A stretch of DNA of 64,000 nucleotides from positions 66,710,420 through 66,774,419 of the forward strand of contig OW388289.1 in NCBI GenBank assembly GCA_936450465.1, written 5' to 3'. This document shows, piece after piece, positions 24,057 through 35,198 of this stretch (its first letter is position 1; each line of letters opens with the position of its first letter). Source of the DNA: Gibbula magus. Lineage: Eukaryota; Mollusca; Gastropoda; Trochida; Trochidae. Position numbers and translations under genes: made by a program. The notes beneath the pieces are model-generated. The model was not told the DNA's origin. It did no database searches and worked only from the letters and a program-made list of their open reading frames with translations.

Positions 24057-24060
24057 TTAA

Positions 24061-26369
24061 TGCACCGTAGGGAATAATCAAAACTCTAGATCTAAGACAT
24101 GTGACGCAAATGATGAACGTGGAGATATGAGTTATCAGGTGAACAATGGAGTCGCATTACCAGTAGTAAAGTTTTGATTTGTCTAACTTCAGAATTCAAT
24201 CTACGATACAGTGATGAAAACAGCCCTTGAACTGCTAAAAACAGTCAAATAAACATGCAAGATGTAGTAATAGAGAAGGAATACACAACCAATGTACCGT
24301 GTGAATAACTTTACTGAAGGTTTATATATATTGTTGCATCTTAACTTGACTGCACTTCAATGACTCCGCGAAGTCTTAGGTCCGTGTTTATTCGAATGGC
24401 TAAATAATCCATTATGAAGATCAACAGGAACAGTGATAAGCTCTGATTATTCAGTGTCAACAATGGAAGAAATACAGAAGAAAATAGAACATATAATAAA
24501 TCAGCACATATGTTTATTTGTTTTTTTTTTACGTTCACATGTTTTTTTCTATTTCACATGTTTGTTATTCATCACGAGAATGTAATCTAACCCATTATGT
24601 TCCTCTTGCTGCTGATGGGATGCATCTTAAGCTGTTATAATAGCCTTACATCTTCTCAGTAGGATTACTTCTGTCTCTAATGGACTGAATTAATTTCAAA
24701 CCGTGACGCTCACCTATTATGTTTAACAGAGAAAGCACTGTATTAGAACACATCATGCGTTTAAGTTTGAACATTATCCCATGTTGGGTGATATAGTGAC
24801 ATGATTCTAACAAAGCCATTGATGTATGAACTAATAGTTTGTAATCTGTTTCCAGGTTGAAAGACAAAGAAATTCCCAGATGTAACGGATTGACATGTTG
24901 TAACCTCAATGTTAAAAAGTTTTCTCTTTAAACTTCCCTTGAGATATTATTAAACATATTTAGTAAGATTTAAAATACTTTGCAAATAAATCAATCTCGT
25001 GGAGCCTGCAATGGTTGATTTACTGTTTGCGAATTTAATCTTTCAAATGAAAACCTCGAGGAATGTTGATGTTAAAATGACTATATTTTATGATAAAAAC
25101 ATACAGTGAAAGAACAATCAACGCACGGTAAAAGTAAGAAATAAAATAATAAATAAGATAATAATAATAATAAAAATTAAAAAATAATTAATTTACCATG
25201 CAAAACCTCTGGGTCAGACAAATCTTGAACAATAATTTCTCTTTTGTTTCAGAAAAGATACAAGACAGGGTTGCAAACATAACTCCTGCTATTATAACAT
25301 TTTAACCCCAGCAAAGAAAGATTTTCAAAATTAAAAAAAAAATCAAACAAAAGGAAACGTGTTTCAATAAGTTAGTTCTGTATATCATTTTATTATATCA
25401 GCTACAATCAAAGAAAAATCACCATTTGATACGTGAAATGAATCTTTAGATAGGATAAGTAGTAACATTACATAATAATATGATGCCATATACTCATTTA
25501 CATGGCCAGAGACGAGAGATTGAAAAAGGTAGTTGAATACAGTACAGTACACAACCCAGAGCACCAAACAGAATGACCCGATGGTGGCCACATGAATATG
25601 TGTAGGCACACAGTTGCACTTACAACAATGTGCAGTATCCTTGGACAAAATAATATGACTATGTGTCCTAGTCCCCCCAGCGGCTGGTTGCTACAAAAGT
25701 GCATATTCCAGATGGAGCTGAGATTGACAAAGAGTGTTGTTAACAGTGACGGGGCAACATACATACATACTTTAAGTATATACCTCTTAAGTAAACCGTT
25801 ACAGTCTTGGCAGCTCTTTGAAGATACATACGGACAAACTTTCCAAAATTACAGTTTATATTTTCTACTGTCTAATGTCCATATGTTTCCTATTAATCTC
25901 ATTCAATAGCCATGAATTTTCCAATGTTGAGTGCTTTCATCTATTTCATTATGCCAATATTGTTTCACAACTTGCACCACTGACATCACACAGAACACAA
26001 ATTATTGTACAAAATGACACAGGTTGATCCTTCCTCATTGACATCTCTGTAGTATAATCAAAGACAAGTTATATGACATGTGCAGTAAGAAACATAAAGG
26101 TATTGTTTTGTTATCTATGTTTAGTTTCTTTTGGAGATTGGTGAGATCTCTCAATAACAACTTTGAAACCATTGAAATTTACACTATCATATGTTTCAAA
26201 AATAAGCATAGACAAACCGGAAATTGGATCAATGAGAATCAGACCGCATTTTACAGTTCGAAATTGGATAGTGTAATCACTTTAAAGCTATATACATCCA
26301 ATGTAACTCAACATAATTTCACTTTGGACGAACAGACTTTCTGACCTAGGAATGTCACGCTATCTAACT
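24061..26369. other. No gene seen
   Basis: 2.3 kb of AT-rich DNA with low-complexity A/T runs (25141-25195, 25333-25350). Overlapping open stretches on both strands around 25.4-26.3 kb show no domain and are probably chance. Confidence 0.5.
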
Positions 26370-27590
26370 GATATCTAACGCTATCTAAGTTTTCAAATAG
26401 TTGTTTAATTTTGGAATTTGCATTTTTGATATTACATGTACATAAATATATATATATATGTGTCTTTGCAGTATTTTGTTTTGATGCAGAGCAACAAACC
26501 AAACCAGATATTTTGTATTTTTGAGTTTTTGGCTGAGGAAAATATTCATCCAATTCTCAAGGTCTTTTCAACTTTTTTGGGTTACATTACAATCCCAGTA
26601 TACATGACAAATTGATTCTTGCATGTTTTTACAAAAACTAAATGTTTCTGAATATATCAATTTTAATTTTTAACAGTTCCCTTTTGGAATATATGATTCC
26701 ATGTAAGAATTTAAATTGAAACTCAAGGAGTTTGACATCTTTATATTTATAAATATAAAAAATAGTGTGTCATTCAAGGTGACAGTCACATTTCTCTTCC
26801 CATTTCAAACATATCTTAAGTTTACTAGTATTTGAAATTACTATATCATAACAAAATTCTGGATCCTTCTGAATATGAAATAAGGCTTTTGTTGCAAATA
26901 TTAATACTCATATTATTAATTGGTATATTTATATTGGCTCTGACTGTTTGTTTCCAGAACTTAGGTAAGATGTGTATAAGGTAATTGTAATCTAACATTG
27001 TACCTCTAATACCATATACAAGTTTTAGTGTTTCAAAAGGCATAACACCAGAGCCATCACACATGTCTTTAATTGATAAGATTCCTTTATCAGTCCAGTG
27101 TTTTATAAAGTGGTTGGTTTGTGATTAAACAATAAAGGCTGGGCTAGAATATCATCAATATTATCAGCATCATCTTCAATGTTTTTACAATATTTAGACC
27201 AAGCCTTTAATACATCTAGCCAATATGGGTTCTTGAATCGAAAGAGTATAGCCGAGCTACCTCCAAATTTAAAAAATATCCTTGAATGGTATATTACATG
27301 GGTTACATGCAATATCTTTTTTACAATGTAGTCTCAAAGTGGATATTTTGAAAGCTTCAATGAATTTTTTTTTATATCAATCATCCATCATGTCTTCAGT
27401 TCCATCAAATAAAAGTTCTGTGTCATCAGCATATTGTCCAAGTTTATATTCATTATCATCAATACTGATACCTTTTATATCCTTATTTGCTCTTATCATA
27501 CAACCCATGATTTCAGCAACCAGAATAAATATGTAAGGCGATAGGGGGTCACCTTGTCTGCAACCTCTTTCATTTGTAAAAAAAAAGTAA
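26370..27590 (-). mobile_element. L1/Tx1-like LINE reverse transcriptase remnant
   Basis: The minus strand carries the palm and thumb of a non-LTR reverse transcriptase. From 27590 downward the reading gives ERGCRQGDPLSPYIFILVAE, the RT motif before the active site, then KLGQYADDTELLFDG with the catalytic YADD (codons 27422-27433). After shifts, NPYWLDVLKAWSKY, then PFETLKLVYGIRG follow. The end reads ICHVYWDCNVTQKSWKDLENW, once the stop near 26565 is read through. The wording is that of the L1/Tx1 group as I know it. The 5' side is cut at about 27590 by unrelated AT-rich sequence (27590-27790) ending AATAAAGAATCTCTCTC-(TA)n, which looks like another LINE tail on the plus strand. Several stops and frameshifts make it inactive. 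Confidence 0.75.
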
Positions 27591-27954
27591 TTGTATAATA
27601 AGCATTGTAAATACCTTGTATAATATTGTGGTAATGGTTATCATTTTGTGATACATGCATGGCTAATGTTGTATACACATTTTGTTATATATTTTACATT
27701 GATGTTTGAATGATTTTGCTAATGTAATATTTGAACATTTCTGGAGGAAATAAAGAATCTCTCTCTATATATATATATATACAAAATGTAATTTAAAAAA
27801 TATGAATTTGAATAATATTTTCTCCTGATGTTTGTTTTAATAGCCTTGACATGATATTGAAGATGAAGATTTCAAAGAATTATTATTCTAGAGCTATGCT
27901 TATTAATGTGGTCATAAACTCATCACATCTGTTCCGAGAACATACATCATGCTT

Positions 27955-28405
27955 AAGTAAGTACTTCTTACGTGTCATTGATGGTTAATAAATGACCATG
28001 CCCTTATGTTTCGATCATCTACACTTATTCTCATGTATCCTGTGATTACTTTAAAGACATCCACATAAAGTGAAAAATATACCATTTTGTCAGATAGATA
28101 AAATGATGATATCAAACTATGTCATTTTCAGTGCTCTATATAGCATTATAGCAATATAGCATTGAAAGATAAGGTCAAACATTAGGGAATGTGTTTCATA
28201 TTTCATTCAACGAAATCACATCACAGAACTTGCATTATTCATGTAAATGTCCTTACAAAATGGAAATACACCTGAGCGATAAAACATTTGGTATTTTTAC
28301 TTTGAAGATGAAGTAATGTAATGAAAATACCAAGTGTTTTTATCAACTGACGATAAAACATGAAGAATTGCACTGAAACCAAAAAACTTAAGAGTATTAA
28401 ACATC
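27955..28405 (-). mobile_element. LINE remnant paralogous to 10.0-10.4 kb
   Basis: Read on the minus strand, SLYVDVF matches the same words in the 9371-10400 LINE copy, and the following residues (TGYMRISVDDRNIRAW) align loosely with KWICYIKRIFDDLGLSFVW. On the 5' side 'gacgataaaacatgaagaattgcac' has a counterpart at about 10360. It is a small, badly decayed internal piece. Confidence 0.5.
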
Positions 28406-29000
28406 CATTTACTTGTGTTATGGTCGTTGCAGTCCACGGTATCTGGCGTGATCGACTTTGTTTGACTATAAATATATTCAGTGCCAAACTTTTCATAATT
28501 ACAAACCATATGGTGGTTGAGGTTACTCTTTTTCTTAATGAAAGTTGGTTATGTAATGATGTACATGCAAGTGTGACAATATTTATTTATTTAATAGGGA
28601 CTTCACAAGCAATCAGGTATTGTATCCCAGGAATGTTATTGTTGGCTTTTCCCCACTTATATCTACCTGGAACAAACAACATTTCTATGGGAAGATACAC
28701 ATGGCATGAACATTGCACGGTCTCGAAAACATAAAAAAATTGCAAGTCAGGCTCTCCTTATATCAGATAAAGAGGCAATGAAGCCTCATAAAGTGCAAAC
28801 ACCTGCGGTGATTGATTCCTTGGCTATTATAATCGCCAAAACGTATGATGGAATGCACTCTCCAGCATCCTTATGCTTATCCTGTATGTTATGTGAATAA
28901 CTACTGTGTGAAAGAATGCATATTGTGTATGAATGCAAGTATACATGATCATTTTACAATTTCCGATTCCGACTCTCATTATATCAGTATGATAAGTAAT
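28406..29000. other. No gene seen
   Basis: Contains a 124-codon open stretch (28360-28734) without recognisable domain or codon pattern; treated as chance. Confidence 0.4.
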
Positions 29001-29322
29001 AGTTACTACCATAGTTTCCGAGTTGTATCGGGAAATAGCAGGACAGTTTGTCCGAGAGGCCCAGGTCCGAGGCTTTAGGCCCAAGACCGGGCTACCATAG
29101 TTTGCGAGTTGTATCGGGAAATAGCAGGACAGTTTGTCCGAGAGGCCCAGGTCCGATGCCTTTAGGCCTAGGACCGGGCTACCATAGTTTCCGAGTTGTA
29201 ACGGGAAATAGCAGGACAGTTTATCCGAGAGGCCCAGGTCCGAGGCCTTTAGGCCCAGGACCGGGCTCGAGGACAACTGTCCTGCTGTTTCCCGATACAA
29301 CTCGGAAACTATGGTAGTAACT
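29001..29322 (+). mobile_element. 322-bp inverted-repeat element with three 86-bp units
   Basis: Terminal inverted repeats of about 56 bp (29001-29056 and 29266-29322) begin AGTTACTACCATAGTTTCCG and differ at a few positions. Three tandem units, phased by CTACCATAG at 29006, 29092 and 29179 (86 and 87 bp), make up the left side and middle; each ends in a GC-rich AGGCCCAGGTCCGA...GACCGGGC block. The first unit's start serves as the left terminal repeat. It is much more GC-rich than its surroundings. No clear target-site duplication, no coding capacity. Confidence 0.75.
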
Positions 29323-30730
29323 GACTTACATCTCACTTATTCCGAGTTAAATAACATGACTTTTGAATAATGTAAAGTACCATAACCTTTGTGTGGCCCC
29401 TTCTCTAGTTTATGAATGAAATGCGTAATACTACGGATGTTTCGCCTGACCGATTTTAGCACGTGATTCTCGCGTGTAAAATTAGTCGCACGAAATAAAT
29501 GTTCAGAGATCGTGCAGGTTCGTGCAATTTACGAACATACGGGTAATTTGCGACGAAACTTCACAGTTTGTCAATTTATTGATTGCTTTGGAATAATGAG
29601 GTCGTCTTGTTAGCGTGGCTCTGCGACAATGGAGACTCAAGGTGACTTCTAAAATGAGTAAAATCGGTTGTATTTTCAATATTTAGGTAACTTGAACATA
29701 CTTATAAATTGTTTATTTTGTATATTTCCTTAATTGTTTATTATTTTCTATGCTTCAAACTACTATATTTAGCATTTATAACATAACTTTCTAAACGGTT
29801 TTTGTGAATTTGTGGTAGAAAATATATCAAAGTCATGTTTATGTGTAGGGTCTATTCTTTCCAGTTTCCAGAATTCAATCAATTGATTCAAGTAATTTAC
29901 TCCCAACCGTATTGAGTATTACATCAAATAAATTCGTTTTTTTTACGCCTTGATCTTAGTGAATCAAACGTTTAGCTCAATCTTAATGTCATTGGCGTCG
30001 ATAAACTGTTACCTATTTTGTTTAAAAGTAGTTTTTAAAGTGTCCGTGTATCAGATATCCGTACAGTTTGGACGAAACAGTCCTGATATCGATAATGTAC
30101 AGGACACTTTTATGAATGGTTGCTACGGGCAACGAGGTCTAAGTGGGATGTAATAATATGTTCATATAAAGAGCACACTTATCCAGCCATGACTGGCTGA
30201 TCAAGGCATCATATGAGTATTATTGCCCTGGTCTAACCCCAGCTGACATCCTTGTTATGTCAAGCTTATTTATTACTTTACAGGTAATGCTCATTTTAGA
30301 TATTTTATTTTTTACTTGTAGTTGTATTGATTGTCTTTTATTATTCACTTTTGTCATTAAGTATTTGCATTTCAACATCAGCATTCCCATAAGCATTTCA
30401 TTTGCAGGAGTCAATTCTCAAACATTAACTTCTTATGGTTAGTTAAATCGCAATATATTTTAATTTTACTGAATTATATTTTAACAACGTCTAAAAGGAA
30501 TGAAAGAACACCTTTTAACATCGAGGTCATATGTCATTCTGTTTCCTCTGGGAATTTATTTGTCTTCATCTAGGACACAGAATAAAAACAAAATCAGTTA
30601 ATACATCAATGGTTTTGTTAGAATCATGTCACTGTAACACCCGACGTGGGACTAAATGTCAAAGCGTTATGGCATTGTAAATAAATAATGTTCAAACTCA
30701 GATGCATGACTAATTCCAAATCTTTTCTTT
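29323..30730. other. No gene seen
   Basis: Non-coding. Around 29445-29570 several 'gcacg' and 'ttcgtgcaatttacgaa' dyads occur in a GC-richer patch; no assignment. Confidence 0.5.
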
Positions 30731-30791
30731 CTGTGTTAAATAGCCGAAGCGGCGTTAAACAATAACTCACTCACTCACTCTGTGTTAAATA
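30731..30791 (+). mobile_element. Minimal 37-bp SINE tail insertion with TSD
   Basis: A 12-bp target-site duplication CTGTGTTAAATA (30731-30742 and 30780-30791) flanks only 37 bp: GCCGAAGCGGCGTTAAACAA followed by TAACTCACTCACTCACT. This is the extreme 3' end of the SINE-like family seen at 3196-3273 and 31404-31552. Confidence 0.85.
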
Positions 30792-31080
30792 TGATAAGTT
30801 AGCGCCTGCTTGGAAATGAATTCAGTGCACTAGAGACGGAAATAATCCAATAATCCTATTCATAAACGATTAGGTTATTATAACAGACTAAATTAATTCT
30901 TATCAGTACCAGAAGTAACATATGTGACCACATTGAATTATCACGATGAATACAAATGAATGAAAAAGTATGTAAGATAAAACCAAACCACTAAACATAT
31001 GTTCTGATTTATTATAGGTTATATATTTTTTCTGTAATGGTTCCATTGTTGACACTGAATGATCAGATCGTATTACTGAT

Positions 31081-31194
31081 TCTGTTGATCTTCATAATGG
31101 CGTGTTTAGCCACTCCTATGAAAACGGACTCAAGACCCCCGGGGACATACTGAAGTGCAGTTATATTAAGATGCATCAATGTCAAGCTCCAGTA
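31081..31194 (+). repeat. Dispersed 112-bp repeat, copy 2
   Basis: Partner of 9091-9202. A 2-bp insertion breaks the small reading frame present in the first copy. Confidence 0.55.
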
Positions 31195-31403
31195 TTGTGA
31201 TATCCACACGATACGTTGGTTGTGTATTCCTTCTCTATGTTTTATATTTTGATTGTTTATGGCAGTTTAAGGGAGGTATTTATCAATGTAGACTGAAGTT
31301 TGAAGTTTGAATATCACAAAGTAACTAGTTAGTGGTATTGTGAGCTAGGTCATATTCCAGCTATGGCAAATGTAAGGTTTGATAATGTTTTGGTAAGAGG
31401 GTT

Positions 31404-31552
31404 TCAGACAATAGTCGCAATGCATAGCCACATGGCGTTGCGGGCTTTCTCCCTGCCATAATACTAGCAGCCGCGATATAAGTGAAATACTCTTGAAAGC
31501 GGCGTTAAACAACAACTCACTCACTCACTCACTCACTCACTCAGACAATAGT
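31404..31552 (+). mobile_element. SINE-like insertion, 125 bp, with TSD
   Basis: A 12-bp target-site duplication TCAGACAATAGT (31404-31415, 31541-31552) flanks the longest copy of the family in this window. The body holds CCACATGGCGTTGCGGGC, then a segment ending CTTGAAAGCGGCGTTAAAC, then AACAACTCACTC and six further ACTC units. No pol III A or B box is visible in this length, so it too is probably truncated at its 5' end. Confidence 0.85.
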
Positions 31553-31724
31553 TATCCTTCTACGGGCATGTCAACATAACAACTTAGTTCCAATGTTCAC
31601 CAAATGACTCCTATTATTAGTTGCATTACATCTCTAAAATATTTAATTATTCCCTCCTCGCATTGTAAACAAGCCGTTATATGAGAGCATTACAACAGTA
31701 AATGTTTTGAATACTAGTCTAAGT

Positions 31725-31768
<44 letters not shown>
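31725..31768 (+). repeat. (GTA)n microsatellite upstream of LINE
   Basis: About 14 perfect GTA triplets, directly followed by GTCGTCGAGAGTCGAGAGTC and the 5' region of the LINE. The LINE's own 3' tail is also an AGT run (35182-35198). Confidence 0.85.
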
Positions 31769-31936
31769 CGTCGAGAGTCGAGAGTCGCGCTGAGCAGCAG
31801 CTACTTTGAGCTCTCTTGCTTTCTGCCTGTTTACACAGTTTCCGCGAATCCTACTCTTTTAATTTTTGACACAGAAGTTGGGAGACAATCTCTATAATGT
31901 TGTGTTCAATTTTCAAAAAAAAAATATTGACATTAT

Positions 31937-32450
31937 GTGGACTATTTTAGCAATTTTGTTAGCAATTTTCGGAAAAAACAGTCTGAGTTGGAAGATACTT
32001 CAATCAAGCCCAAAGGCTACCAAGGGACAATGACAATAACCTACATCCGGGACAGATTGATCTCTATTGTTCAAGCTCAAGCAAGCCATGGGCCCACTCG
32101 CCTCTCCACTCAACTCCTAGACAACTTGCGTACCTTGGGAATATCAATTAGCAAGAAAACAAAGAGGGGTGTCAGAGCAGGGAAGAAAACTCAAAGAAAA
32201 ATTAAAGTCATTGGAAATGTCTTTAATTTAGAAAATAACTCGAATTCACGTGGAACATGAAAAAGCAACCTTCTTTGTGTCCATCCCAAAGCCAAATCCC
32301 CCTGGATTCGTGTGGCCTTATGGAACGCTAGATCTTCACGCAATAAAAAAGAGGAGATTCTGGACTTAGTGATAGATGACGTTCTCGACATGCTTGTGCT
32401 CACAGAGTCATGGCTGAACACATGGAGATGAAGCCAAGATAGCAGCAATG
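31937..32450 (+). pseudogene. LINE ORF N-terminal segment and endonuclease start
   Basis: A 107-residue basic frame (31937-32260) starting MDYFSNFVSNFRKKQSELED ends in TGA. The same frame continues with RVALWNARSSRNKKEEILDL, then VLTESWL, the opening blocks of an APE-like endonuclease (the N of WNARS and E of TESW are the expected positions). So the 32258-32260 stop is internal damage and not the true end. A frame change follows at about 32430. Confidence 0.65.
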
Positions 32451-32636
32451 ACGCCACCTACAAACAGTTGTATCCGTGTAGCTCGACCAGACACCTGGTG
32501 GAGGGATAGCTGTTCTTTGTAGAAAATCTCTTTGCATTGAGCGGATTGATCTTGTTGACAACATGTATCCTAAATCTTGAGGCAGACCTATCAGTAGGAT
32601 ATCCTCAAAGTTGTTCTATCAGAAACTACCGTAACT

Positions 32637-33164
32637 ATGGTGTGTATCTACAGACCACCGCCTTCAAAGAAAAATAACCTCACTGCTCAAGATTTTTATA
32701 ATGACTTTTCAGCTCTCTGCATGTCCAAAATTAAACCAAACACTATTATCTTGGGTGATTTTAATGTCCATTTCAATGACAAAACCAAACCAGATGTAAA
32801 AAAGTTCATTTCACTCTTGGACTCTCATGGACTGAAACAACATGTAGTTACACAAACACACAAGTCAGGAAACATCCTGGACTGGGTGTTGTCTCGTGAA
32901 AACTCGAACATTGTCAGGAGTGTACAAGTTGAGGATAGACAGACTTCGGACCACAGTGTAATTCTCTTGAATCTGAACCTACACAAGCCACAAGAAGAGA
33001 AGATATCTATGCCTTGTAGAAACTAGAAGCATATTGATCTGACAGCATTTCGGACTGACCTTCAAACTTCAGACCTGCTATGCAAACCATCTTCTGATGT
33101 TGATAGTCTTGTTGAACTCTACAACACAACTCTAGAAGGTCTCTTAGATAAGCATGCTCCACTT
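32637..33164 (+). pseudogene. LINE APE-type endonuclease domain
   Basis: Target-nicking domain of the LINE. Residues 5-9 YRPPP, 40-43 GDFN and 104-106 SDH (in QTSDHSVILL) are the conserved metal-binding and catalytic blocks of the exonuclease III/APE fold. A TAG at 33024-33026 interrupts the frame, which then continues in the same phase (KHIDLTAFRTDLQTSDLL ...) into the reverse transcriptase frame at 33165. The first part of the domain is in a different frame upstream (PGGGIAVLCRKSL near 32490). Confidence 0.75.
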
Positions 33165-34109
33165 ATGGAAAAGAAGCTTTCTATCTATCAGGGAACCTCG
33201 TGGTTTAACGAGAAGATACAAATCTCCAAAACACAACGCAGGAAAGCCGAACGACAATGGCGCAAGTCTCGTCTCGAAGTCCACAGACAGCTTTACTGCA
33301 GAGCGAGAAATGAAACAACAAAAGTTATCTCTCAAGTTAAACGCGAACACTGCCTTCACATCCTTCAAACGACACAACGGAATCCAAGGAAAATGCATAA
33401 GTTCATTAACTTATTTCCACAGTCTGAAGATTCAAAAGCCCTGGCTGAATCATTCAACTCCTTCTTTGTCTCCAAAGTTGACAGGGTCAGAGATGTCTTG
33501 AAGAATGAACCAGCTGCCTCGCATGGGCATATTGAATTCACCGGATTTTCTGGTGATAAAATGACAGATTTTCAACCATTTACCTTGGATGAAGTTTCTG
33601 ATGTCATTGCCACCGCGAAAACAACCACCTGTGTTTTGGATCCTATTCCTACTTCACTCTTGTCTAAACTCATCGATCTGCTTCTACCAGTCATTACAGA
33701 TGTAGTCAATAAAAGTCTGGAATCCGGAACTTTTCCTGGATACTTCAAACAATCTGTAGTTAGACCTCACCTGAAGGAATCAGACCTTGATCCAAACCAG
33801 TTAAAGAATTTCAGGCCGGTTTCCAATTTGACATTCTTGTCTAAAATCCTTGAGAGGTGTGTCAACCAGAGACATAAGGCGCATCTCTCGGTCAACTCCA
33901 TCTTGGATAAATTTCAGAGTGCTTACCGTCGCAACTTGAGCACTGAAACAACCCTGCTTCGTGTTCTTGACGACCTCATGTCTGCAGTAGATGAGGGTAA
34001 CATTTCAACTCTAATCATGCTAGACTTGTCATCTGCATTCGACACCATCGATCACGACATCCTCTTGGTGTCGCTGGTACCTGTCTCAACTGGTTCTCAT
34101 CCTACCTGA
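33165..34109 (+). pseudogene. LINE reverse transcriptase, fingers and motif A
   Basis: 314 codons. Linker and RT entry (WFNEKIQISKTQRRKAERQW, then ALAESFNSFFVSKVDRVRD). RT blocks follow in order: LDPIPTSLLSKL, SGTFPGYFKQSVVRPHLKE, NFRPVSNLTFLSKILERCV, FQSAYRRNLSTETTLLRVLD and IMLDLSSAFDTIDHDILL, the last with the motif A aspartate. After DILL the correct continuation (GVAGTCLNWFSSYLKDR) is in another frame, and about seven residues usually found between the two blocks are missing, so a small deletion near 34062-34070 caused the shift. Confidence 0.8.
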
Positions 34110-35096
34110 AGGACCGTCACCAGTCTGTCATGATAGAGAAGGAACGATCCGAGTCTATAGCTCTGCAGTTTGGAGTGTCACATGGGCCTGTGCTCGGCCT
34201 GGTTCTTTTCACGCTCTATGTCACCAGTCTTGCTAACATCATCAATCACTTCAATCTTCTCCACCATGGTTATGCTGACGACACACAGATGATGGACAAG
34301 TTCAAGATCAATAAATTGAAGGAATCATTCGAGAGAGTCACAGAATGTACTTCTTCAATCAAGTCCTGGATCTCAGCAAACAAGCTGAAACTAAATGGAG
34401 ACAAGACTGAGGTGATGTTGATAGGCACAAGCAAACAGTTAGCCAAGGCGGAGGAATCATTCATTCTGATAGCTGGATCTACCATCCAAATATCTGACCA
34501 CGTCAAGAACCTTGGTGTCAATCTTGACTCACAGCTCTCCATGGAAAAACAAGTTTCCAATATCAGCAGAACATGTTTCTACCACCTTCGAGCCATTGGA
34601 AATATACAACATCTTTTGACAACTGATGCAACTAAGACCCTGGTCCATGGTCTCATAACATCTAGACTGGACTAATGTAATAGTCTGCTCCAGGGAATCA
34701 GTGAGAAACATCTGTAACGACTCCAAATGATCCAAAAAACAGCGGCAAGGATTGTTACCAGGACCAGGAAACATATGCACATAACACCCGTGATTAGAGA
34801 GCTCCACTGGCTTCCTATCAAAGCAAGGATACATTGCTTACAGATGTTTTGACAACACGAGCCCTGACTACCTCAAGGAATTACTCACACCATATGTACC
34901 AGCTCGACAACTCCGCTCCAGTGACAGCAACCTGCTAGTAGTTCCAAGTTACAGACTCAAATCCTTCGGCTCCAGAACCTTCTCACACAATGTCCCAGTG
35001 CTGTGGAATGCTCTCCTACCTGACCTGAAGCCATCTCCAACCTTCGAATTATTCAAATCCAGACTCAAAACCTACCTGTTCTCCAAATGCATCTAA
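34070..35096 (+). pseudogene. LINE reverse transcriptase, motifs B-E and C-terminus
   Basis: Continues from GVAGTCLNWFSSYLKD through HGPVLGLVLFTLY (motif B region) to GYADDTQ, with the catalytic YADD codons starting at 34271, then LKLNGDKTEVMLIG and NLGVNLDSQLSMEKQV. The open frame stops at 34673-34675 because the Tyr of the usual SRLDYCNSLL is TAA. Two further stops follow before ELHWLPIKARI. Another shift later the true end reads PTFELFKSRLKTYLFSKCI and a TAA. Confidence 0.8.
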
Positions 35097-35198
35097 CTTT
35101 CCCCTACCTTGTATATAATTTCCCCCCTGTGAATGACTCTCTTGTAGCGCCTTGAGTAGCCTAACTGTCTGGATTATACGCAGTAGTAGTAGTAGTAG

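Larger units (their letters stand above)
31769..35198 (+). mobile_element. CR1/L2-type LINE, nearly full length, broken
   Basis: About 3.4-kb non-LTR retrotransposon in the plus strand: 5' region, an N-terminal ORF segment, an APE-type endonuclease, reverse transcriptase, a C-terminal tail ending at a TAA (35094-35096) and a 3' UTR ending GGATTATACGC-(AGT)n. The peptide wording (LDLSSAFDTIDHDILL, YADDTQ, RLKTYLFSKCI) fits the CR1/L2/Rex1 group rather than L1 or RTE. TAG-type microsatellite lies at both boundaries, so insertion into or priming from such repeats is likely. At least one deletion, several in-frame stops and frame changes disable it. It is still the best preserved coding element of the window. 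Confidence 0.85.

Noticed and set aside
25592..25909. Overlapping frames on both strands near 25.4-25.9 kb
   Set aside because: Frames on opposite strands overlap fully and none shows coding-like residues; typical chance opening.
28360..28734. 124-codon frame as a gene
   Set aside because: No domain, no splice context, overlaps LINE-derived sequence at its start.
31552..31725. CRISPR-like spacing in ACTC and TAG repeats
   Set aside because: These are simple microsatellites without spacers in a eukaryotic genome.
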